From Pelomonas sp. Root1237 (GTDB lineage Bacteria > Pseudomonadota > Gammaproteobacteria > Burkholderiales > Burkholderiaceae_C): DNA of 64,000 bases. Positions 58,644 through 64,000 of the stretch are shown here, piece after piece; position 1 is the stretch's first letter, and the number at the start of each line of letters is the position of its first letter. The DNA is taken from assembly GCF_001425055.1 (NCBI RefSeq), contig NZ_LMDK01000017.1, positions 507,502-571,501 of the forward strand, written 5' to 3'. The notes below the pieces were generated by a model, which was given only the letters and a program-made list of their open reading frames with translations, was not told the origin of the DNA and did no database searches. The position numbers and the translations under genes were made by a program.

Positions 58644-59249
58644 ATGAAGATCGAACGCATCGTCTCCACCCGCCTGCCAACGCCCTATGGCGAGTTCGTC
58701 ATTCACGGCTTCCGTGAGGACGACAGCGGCCAGGAGCATGTCGTGCTGAGCCTGGGTGAGCTGACCGGTGACGAGCCGCCGCTGGTGCGCGTGCACTCCG
58801 AATGCATGACCGGCGAAGTCTTCGGCTCGCTGCGCTGCGACTGCCGGCCACAACTGCAAAGCGCCATGAAGCGCATCGCCGACCTGGGGCGCGGTGCCAT
58901 CGTCTACATGCGCGGCCACGAGGGGCGCGGCATCGGCCTGGTGCAGAAGCTGCGCGCCTACGCCGAGCAGGATGCCGGCGCCGACACCATCCAGGCCAAT
59001 GCCCAACTGGGCCTGCCCATCGACTCGCGCCGCTACGACGCCGCCGCCTGCATGCTGCGGTCGCTGGGCGTGCAGCGCATCCGGCTGCTGACCAACAACC
59101 CGCTGAAGATGGCCGCCCTGGCCGAGTTCGGCATCGACGTCGTCGAACGCGAAGCCTCGTTGACGGAGCCGGGCCCCGACAACGAGAAATACCTGCGCAC
59201 CAAGGCCGAGTCCATGGGCCACCATGACCTCGGCCACCTCTTCGAATAA
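58644..59249 (+). CDS. ribA: GTP cyclohydrolase II
   Basis: This 201-residue enzyme has the zinc site CMTGEVFGSLRCDC, then MRGHEGRGIGLVQKLRAYA and LLTNNPLKMAALAEFGI. It converts GTP to diaminohydroxy-ribosylaminopyrimidine phosphate, formate and pyrophosphate, the first step of riboflavin synthesis. It is a free-standing RibA and not fused to RibB. ATG 58644 is adjacent to the DLH gene's divergent promoter region. A stem structure follows its stop. Confidence 0.95.
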   Translation: MKIERIVSTRLPTPYGEFVIHGFREDDSGQEHVVLSLGELTGDEPPLVRVHSECMTGEVFGSLRCDCRPQLQSAMKRIADLGRGAIVYMRGHEGRGIGLVQKLRAYAEQDAGADTIQANAQLGLPIDSRRYDAAACMLRSLGVQRIRLLTNNPLKMAALAEFGIDVVEREASLTEPGPDNEKYLRTKAESMGHHDLGHLFE

Positions 59250-59252
59250 GGC

Positions 59253-59277
59253 AGGCCCCCTGCGCGGCAGAGGGCCT
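59253..59277 (+). terminator. Stem-loop after ribA
   Basis: AGGCCC with GGGCCT and CTGC with GCAG form a two-part stem around GCG, three bases after the ribA stop. It lacks a U tract, so it is either a weak or a Rho-assisted terminator. Confidence 0.5.
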
Positions 59278-59342
59278 GGTCGGTCGACGGGCTAAGGCGC
59301 CGGTGGCACCTCACGGCGCCGCGCCCTCAGCCCCTTGCGCAG

Positions 59343-59546
59343 TCAGCGGTTCTTGGAACCCTGCTGGTTGCTGGGCTTGCTTTGCTGGTCGCGACCGGCA
59401 GAGCCACCCCCTTGCTGGGGCGTCTGGCTGCCGCCACCGGCCTGGCTTTGCTGGCCAGGGCTCTGGTCACGGCTCTGACCACCCTGCTGGATGTTCTGAC
59501 CGCTTTCGGGCTGCTGCTTACCGGATTGGCGTTGCTGGTTGGACAT
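59343..59546 (-). CDS. Low-complexity Gln/Gly/Ser-rich small protein, 67 aa
   Basis: The product MSNQQRQSGKQQPESGQNIQQ and onward is almost entirely Gln, Gly, Ser, Asn, Lys and Pro, with no hydrophobic core. Such hydrophilic proteins resemble stress-related KGG-type or seed-protein-like sequences. GAAGGAA precedes ATG 59546 at a good distance and there is no competing frame on the other strand. It is probably intrinsically disordered. Confidence 0.6.
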   Translation of the reverse strand: MSNQQRQSGKQQPESGQNIQQGGQSRDQSPGQQSQAGGGSQTPQQGGGSAGRDQQSKPSNQQGSKNR

Positions 59547-59839
59547 GGCTGTTCCTTCACTGTGAGCCTGGGCGGCACCCCATTGCGCCGCCGCGTCAAC
59601 AACCTTAGGCCGCAGGCAAAAGATCCCTGTAGGAGAAGGCGCCGGATACATCGTCAAGTCGCAAGCCGGGGAGACGAGTTGTGCCGTTAGGCGACAAGGC
59701 TGATTCAAGCCGCCAGAGCTGCAACCAGTCGTAGTTCTTCGGCGCAGCGCTGCAAGCTGGGCGCAAGCTCCGGGGCGGCGCGCTTCACACCCGCCTTACG
59801 TGCCCGGACTAGGCTGCGCGGTCCTGTTCGCCCGCCACC
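59547..59839. other. Intergenic region upstream of the fused-permease ABC genes
   Basis: These 293 bases separate a reverse-strand small gene from the forward ABC operon. I see no reading frame, repeat or terminator that I can support. The promoter of the operon should lie in its right half. Confidence 0.4.
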
Positions 59840-61567
59840 ATGTCCGACCGTCGCTTCTTCCCCCGCCCCGCCGTCGAGGCCGCGTTCAATCGCTGGGATT
59901 GGGCGCTGCTGCCCCTCGTCCTGGCGGTGCTGGTGCTGCTCGCGATGGCCGCGGCGGCGATGGCCCGATCCTTCCACCTCGGCGTGCCCCTGCCGCTGAG
60001 CCTGGACGTCGCCTACCTGCCCTATTACCTGCTGCGCACGACGCTGCGCATGTTCCTGGCGCTGGCCGCCTCGGTGGTGTTCGCCTGCGTGTTCGCGGTG
60101 CTGGCGGCCAAGGTGCGTGCGGCAGAGAAGGTGCTGGTGCCGCTGCTGGACATCCTGCAGTCCATCCCCATCCTGGGCTTCCAGGCGATTGCCGTCGCGC
60201 CCTTCATCGCGCTGTTCCCGGGCAACCTGCTGGGCGTGGAGCTGGCGGCCCTGTTCGCCATCTTCACGAGCCAGGCCTGGAACATGGCCTTCAGCCTCTA
60301 CCAGTCGCTGCGCACGGTGCCGGGCGAGCTGCAGGAGGCGGCGCGCATCTTCCAGCTGTCGGGCTGGCAGCGCTTCTGGCGGCTGGAGCTGCCCTTTGCC
60401 ATGCCCAACCTGCTGTGGAACATGATGATGAGCATGAGCGGCGGCTGGTTCTTCGTCGTCGCGTCGGAAGCCATCTCGGTGGCCGGCCAGGATATCAAGC
60501 TGCCCGGCGTGGGCTCCTACATCGCCGTGGCCATCGAGGCGCGCGACCTCGGCGCCATCGGCTGGGCCATCGTCGGCATGCTGGTCGGCATCCTGCTGTA
60601 CGACCAGCTGTTCTTCCGCCCGCTCTTGGCCTGGGCCGACCGCTTCCGCTTCGAGGAAGGCAGCAGCGAGCAGGCGCCCCAGTCCTGGCTGCTGACCTGG
60701 CTGCGCCGCACCCAGCTGCTGCAGCGCCTGGGGCAATGGCCGGGGCGCTGGATCACGGCCAGTTTCGCGCCGCTGAAGAAGAGCTACGACGGCCGCTCCA
60801 TCCGCGCGCGGCCTGAAGATCCCAACCCGCTGTGGGCCCGCGCCTGGGATGCGCTGCTGGCCGCCCTGGTGCTGTTCGCCGTCTGGCGTCTGGTCAGCTT
60901 CATCCACACCGAGGTGGGCTGGGGCGAGGCGGCGCATGTGTTCAAGCTGGGCCTGTACACGCTGGCGCGCGTGCTCGCGCTGATCGCCGTGGCGTCGCTG
61001 ATCTGGGTGCCCATTGGCGTGTGGATAGGCCTGAACCCGCGCATCGCCGGCCGCGTGCAGGCGGTGGCGCAGTTCCTCGCGGCCTTCCCGTCCAATCTGG
61101 TCTTCCCGGTCGCCGTCCTCGTCATCGTCAAGTACAGGCTCGACCCCGACCTCTGGCTGTCGCCCCTCATCATCCTGGGCACGCAGTGGTATCTGCTTTT
61201 CAACGTCGTGGCCGGCGCGTCGACCATCCCGACCGAGTTGCGCCTGGCCGCCAAGAACCTGGGGCTCAAGGGCTGGCTGGCCTGGCGGCGCTATCTGCTG
61301 CCGGCCATCTTCCCGAGCTTCGTCACCGGCGCCATCACGGCCAGCGGCGGCTCCTGGAACGCCAGCATCGTGGCCGAGTACGTGAGCTGGGGCGACACCC
61401 ACCTGCAGGCCCAAGGCCTGGGCAGCTACATCCAGCAGATGACGACGGCGGGCGACTTCCCGCGCATCGCTTTAGGCATCGGCGTCATGTGCGTCTTCGT
61501 CATGGCGATGAACCACTGGGTCTGGCGGCGTCTCTACCGTATCGCCGAGGAAAGGATGCATTTCTGA
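59840..61567 (+). CDS. ABC importer permease, two permease halves fused
   Basis: This 575-residue protein has about twelve membrane spans in two homologous BPD_transp_1 domains (about 60-270 and 355-560). The EAA-loop pattern is visible in each: LQEAARIFQLSGWQRFWRLELPFAMPNLL and LRLAAKNLGLKGWLAWRRYLLPAIFPS. The family is that of nitrate/sulfonate/taurine permeases (SsuC/NrtB type), but normal members have one such domain. The gene overlaps the ATPase gene by TGATG. No binding protein gene is present. Confidence 0.9.
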   Translation: MSDRRFFPRPAVEAAFNRWDWALLPLVLAVLVLLAMAAAAMARSFHLGVPLPLSLDVAYLPYYLLRTTLRMFLALAASVVFACVFAVLAAKVRAAEKVLVPLLDILQSIPILGFQAIAVAPFIALFPGNLLGVELAALFAIFTSQAWNMAFSLYQSLRTVPGELQEAARIFQLSGWQRFWRLELPFAMPNLLWNMMMSMSGGWFFVVASEAISVAGQDIKLPGVGSYIAVAIEARDLGAIGWAIVGMLVGILLYDQLFFRPLLAWADRFRFEEGSSEQAPQSWLLTWLRRTQLLQRLGQWPGRWITASFAPLKKSYDGRSIRARPEDPNPLWARAWDALLAALVLFAVWRLVSFIHTEVGWGEAAHVFKLGLYTLARVLALIAVASLIWVPIGVWIGLNPRIAGRVQAVAQFLAAFPSNLVFPVAVLVIVKYRLDPDLWLSPLIILGTQWYLLFNVVAGASTIPTELRLAAKNLGLKGWLAWRRYLLPAIFPSFVTGAITASGGSWNASIVAEYVSWGDTHLQAQGLGSYIQQMTTAGDFPRIALGIGVMCVFVMAMNHWVWRRLYRIAEERMHF

Positions 61568-62862
61568 TGACGACGTTGATCGAACTGAAGGGCGTCGCCA
61601 AGGGCTTCAAGTCCAACGACGGCAGCCTGCGCTCGGTGCTGGAGGGCGTGGACTTTCGCCTCGACAAGGGCGAGATCGTCGCGCTACTGGGCCAGAGCGG
61701 CTCGGGCAAGAGCACGCTGCTGCGCATCATGGCCGGGCTGATCCCCGCGGACGCTGGCGACGTGCGCTACGGCGGCCAGCCACTGTTCGGGCCGGCGGCC
61801 GGCATCGCGATGGTGTTCCAGAGCTTTGCGCTGTTCCCTTGGCTCACCGTTCGGCAGAACGTCGAGCTCGGGCTGGAGGCGGCCGGCGTGCCAGCGGCGG
61901 AACGTGAGCGCCGCGCGAACGAAGCCATCGAGCTGATCGGCCTGGCCGGCTTTGAGGGCGCCCTGCCGCGCGAGCTGTCAGGCGGCATGCGCCAGCGCGT
62001 GGGCATGGCGCGGGCCCTGGTCATGCAGCCGGCCGTGCTGCTGATGGACGAGGCCTTCTCGGCCCTAGACGTGCTGACCGGCGAGCGCCTGCGCAACGAG
62101 ATCCTCGACCTCTGGGACGGCGGCCAGATGCCCACGCAGGCCATGCTCGTCGTGTCGCACAACATCGAGGAGGCCGTCATGATGGCCGACCGCGTGCTGA
62201 TCTTCGCCAGCAACCCGGGCCGCGTGCGCGCCGAGCTGCCTATCACGCTGCCGCGCCCGCGCCGCGCCGACAGCCCCGAAGTGCGCCTGCTCATCGACGA
62301 GGTCTACCGGCTGATGACGAGCGCCACTCACGTGGCCGGCACCGTCGAGGAGGCGCCCAAGCCGCATCTCAGCGACCGCCTGCCCGAAGCCGACGTCGGC
62401 CGCATGGAGAGCCTGCTGGAGCTGCTGGCCGACGAACGCTTCAATGGCCGCGCCGACCTGCCCCAGCTGGCCGAGGAGAGCGAACTCACCGACGAGGCCA
62501 TGCTGCCGCTGGCCGACGCGCTGCACCGCCTGGGCCTGGCCCAGCTCAGTGGCGGCGACCTCATCGTCACGCCGCTGGGCCAGCGCTATGTCGAAGGCGG
62601 CCACGAGTTCCGCCGCGAGATCTTCGGCCAGCAGCTGCTGGCGCATGTGCCACTGGCCACCTTCATCCGCGCCAGCCTGGAGCAGGAAGCCCACGGCGAG
62701 CTGAAGGAGGAGCCCTTCCTGAAGCTGCTGATGGACAGCATGGACGCCGCCGAGGCCGAGCGCGTGCTGCGCGTGGCCATCGAGTGGGCGCGCTATGGCG
62801 AGGTCTTCGAGTACGACTTCCACACCGGCCTGATTCACCTGCCCGAGTCGGGCGAGGACTGA
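61567..62862 (+). CDS. ABC importer ATPase with C-terminal AAA-associated domain
   Basis: This 431-residue protein has an ATPase (about 1-255) with Walker A GQSGSGKST, Q-loop MVFQSFALFPWLTV, signature ELSGGMRQRVGMARAL, Walker B VLLMDEAFSALDVLTGE and the H-loop in VVSHNIEEA, as in nitrate/sulfonate transporters. The extra C-terminal region (about 285-420, VGRMESLLELLADERFNGRADLPQLAEESELTDE) matches the AAA-associated regulatory domain (PF09821). It overlaps the fused permease by one base and forms a two-gene importer. Confidence 0.9.
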   Translation: MTTLIELKGVAKGFKSNDGSLRSVLEGVDFRLDKGEIVALLGQSGSGKSTLLRIMAGLIPADAGDVRYGGQPLFGPAAGIAMVFQSFALFPWLTVRQNVELGLEAAGVPAAERERRANEAIELIGLAGFEGALPRELSGGMRQRVGMARALVMQPAVLLMDEAFSALDVLTGERLRNEILDLWDGGQMPTQAMLVVSHNIEEAVMMADRVLIFASNPGRVRAELPITLPRPRRADSPEVRLLIDEVYRLMTSATHVAGTVEEAPKPHLSDRLPEADVGRMESLLELLADERFNGRADLPQLAEESELTDEAMLPLADALHRLGLAQLSGGDLIVTPLGQRYVEGGHEFRREIFGQQLLAHVPLATFIRASLEQEAHGELKEEPFLKLLMDSMDAAEAERVLRVAIEWARYGEVFEYDFHTGLIHLPESGED

Positions 62863-62863
62863 C

Positions 62864-63385
62864 TCAGGCCGCGGCGCACTTGGCCACGGTGTCCCAGGTG
62901 CGTGTCGTGATGGTCTTGCCGAAGGTCTTCTCCAGCAGGTGCATGAAGACCGGCCCCTTGGCCTCGGGCACATAGCTGCAGAACACCTCGCCGCCGTCCA
63001 GGCCCAGGATGCAGGCTTCGCCGTGCGTCACCGGCAGCTCGACGGGGCTCTCGGCAAGCGGCTCGCGCAGGAAGGTGACGACGCGCTTGGACCCGGGCTT
63101 GAGCTTGAAGGCGGCGAAGGGATCGGCCTTGATCAGCTGCTGCAGATGGGCCGTCGACCGCACGGTGGTGGCGAAGCTGTAGCCCTGGCCGTCCAGCATG
63201 GCCTTCTCGGCGCGTTTCTGCAGCGTCGCGATGGCGGCGGAGCGGGGCGTTGAGAACACGACGTTGCCGCTGCTCAGCAGCGTCTTCACGTCGGTGAAAC
63301 CCGCCTCCTCGAAGCAGCGCTTGAGGTCGGGCATCTTGGCGTTCATCGGGCTGACGCCGCGAAGCAGGGCGACATAACGGGGCAT
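62864..63385 (-). CDS. DUF1697-family protein
   Basis: This 173-residue protein opens MPRYVALLRGVSPMNAKMPDLKRCFEEAGFTDVKTLLSSGNVVFST, the unmistakable DUF1697 beginning, and continues VVTFLREPLAE and the KTFGKTITTRTWDTVAKCA end. Structures of relatives show a ferredoxin-like fold of unknown function. Its stop lies one base after the ABC ATPase stop on the other strand. ATG 63385 is the natural start. Confidence 0.92.
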   Translation of the reverse strand: MPRYVALLRGVSPMNAKMPDLKRCFEEAGFTDVKTLLSSGNVVFSTPRSAAIATLQKRAEKAMLDGQGYSFATTVRSTAHLQQLIKADPFAAFKLKPGSKRVVTFLREPLAESPVELPVTHGEACILGLDGGEVFCSYVPEAKGPVFMHLLEKTFGKTITTRTWDTVAKCAAA

Positions 63386-63525
63386 GGGTGCGAAGTATGA
63401 CCCCGCGCTTGCGGCCAACCCTAGCTGCGGCTGCCCCGAATTGCGGGCGGCCGCAGCTAGCGGGCCTGGCCGAGTCCGAATGCAATGGCAACGCGACTGA
63501 GACACACCCCTGAGGAGAACGCGCC

Positions 63526-64000
63526 ATGACCACCATCCAGACGGCCAGCAGCACCTCGCTGACCGCCACATCCTCCGTCCCGAACACCAACCCGACCCAC
63601 GCCAGCACCCAGATGAAGGGTGGCCAGGCCGTGTTCGAGAACGACAACTACCGCATCACCGCCGGTGACAACAACACCGTCAACATCTTCAACAAGAAGA
63701 CCGGCGAGACCTACAACATCTGGGGCGACCCGCACGTCAACATCGACGGCAAGCATGCCTTCGACTTCTACGGCACCACGACCTTCAAGCTCGAGGACGG
63801 CACCAAGGTCACCATCGAGACCACGCCCTGGAATGCCGGCAACGGCATGACCCTCGCGAGCAAGGTCGCCATCACGAACGGCGACTACGGCGTCGAGATC
63901 AGCGGCGTGGACACCAACAAGGTCGGCGATCTCAAGATCGACGAGGCCGCCGGCTGGGGCGCCGTGCTTGACTGGACCCACAAGGACGGCAATGTGCTTC
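63526..64000 (+). CDS. DUF1521 (MIIA-type self-cleaving) protein, N-terminal part
   Basis: The first 158 residues are in the window and the gene runs off the end. A Ser/Thr/Asn-rich start of about 30 residues (MTTIQTASSTSLTATSS and onward) is followed by a DUF1521 domain: YRITAGDNNTVNIFNKKTGETYNIWGDPHVNIDGKHAFDFYG. In Bradyrhizobium NopE effectors this domain cuts itself between Asp and Pro of GDPH when calcium or similar metal is present. GDPH is intact here at 67-70. GAGGAGAA before ATG 63526 supports the start. Its secretion route is not shown by this part. Confidence 0.85.
   Translation, partial: MTTIQTASSTSLTATSSVPNTNPTHASTQMKGGQAVFENDNYRITAGDNNTVNIFNKKTGETYNIWGDPHVNIDGKHAFDFYGTTTFKLEDGTKVTIETTPWNAGNGMTLASKVAITNGDYGVEISGVDTNKVGDLKIDEAAGWGAVLDWTHKDGNVL

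Overview
The window is a 64 kb stretch of a GC-rich betaproteobacterial chromosome. Base composition, protein styles and gene neighbourhoods point to Burkholderiales of the Roseateles/Rubrivivax/Mitsuaria type. Support comes from aerobic quinone genes (ubiA, ubiC), a CueR/CopA copper pair, a PutA lacking an obvious N-terminal ribbon-helix-helix, DUF2145, DUF2277 and oxidoreductase-like small proteins, and PAS-AAA+-Fis control of a sigma-54 promoter. I place it no more finely than that. Gene density is high. Many neighbours overlap by ATGA or TGATG, so most runs of same-strand genes look like translationally coupled operons. No rRNA, tRNA, CRISPR array, prophage or complete insertion sequence was seen.

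Layout. 1-139 is the start of an exported small protein that leaves the window. 351-13665 is a sigma-54 activator followed by two complete branched-chain-type (HAAT) ABC importers in the order SBP1-G1-F1-H1-M1, alpha/beta hydrolase, G2-F2-SBP2-H2-M2. A -24/-12 promoter lies at 2340-2355, and a GTC-N9-GAC dyad occurs in front of both the activator and SBP1. 13598-21557 holds a DMT transporter with a divergent AraC regulator, a membrane-anchored coiled-coil receiver protein, an HxlR/carboxymuconolactone-decarboxylase pair with twin operators, a GFA-family protein, a PH-domain membrane pair, a glutaredoxin and a serine hydrolase. 21657-30777 holds an RRM protein with a long leader, a DoxX-GST operon with a divergent LysR, copA-cueR, a DUF2145 pair, an alpha-oxoamine synthase and a YfcG-like GST.

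30864-45062 contains OsmC, SnoaL-like, UbiA, an operon of HPP-CBS plus two tandem Gfo/Idh/MocA oxidoreductases, a possible AP2-like protein, proC-ubiC, a hydrolase-like lipoprotein, a membrane-DUF1444 fusion, an ABC exporter, MAPEG, DUF2277 and YbjQ-type genes. 45127-49277 has a candidate small RNA, a coupled hydrolase-ECF sigma-membrane protein cassette with its own ECF-like promoter, and an orphan solute-binding protein. 49316-53433 is putA with a divergent Lrp regulator. 54151-63385 has a propeller-GGDEF sensor, a dienelactone hydrolase, ribA, a fused-permease ABC system and DUF1697. The window ends inside a DUF1521 protein carrying the GDPH motif of metal-induced self-cleaving (MIIA) domains.

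Non-coding structure is the most unusual part. There are three unrelated repeat families. The first is a 656 bp nested inverted-repeat element with a 70 bp end-only relative, both inside the importer locus. The second is a roughly 135 bp palindromic element found three times, each time just after a stop codon and in the same orientation as the gene. The third is a 162 bp terminal-inverted-repeat element touching the stop codon of the MAPEG gene. All family assignments were made by reading the sequence; no database search was run.
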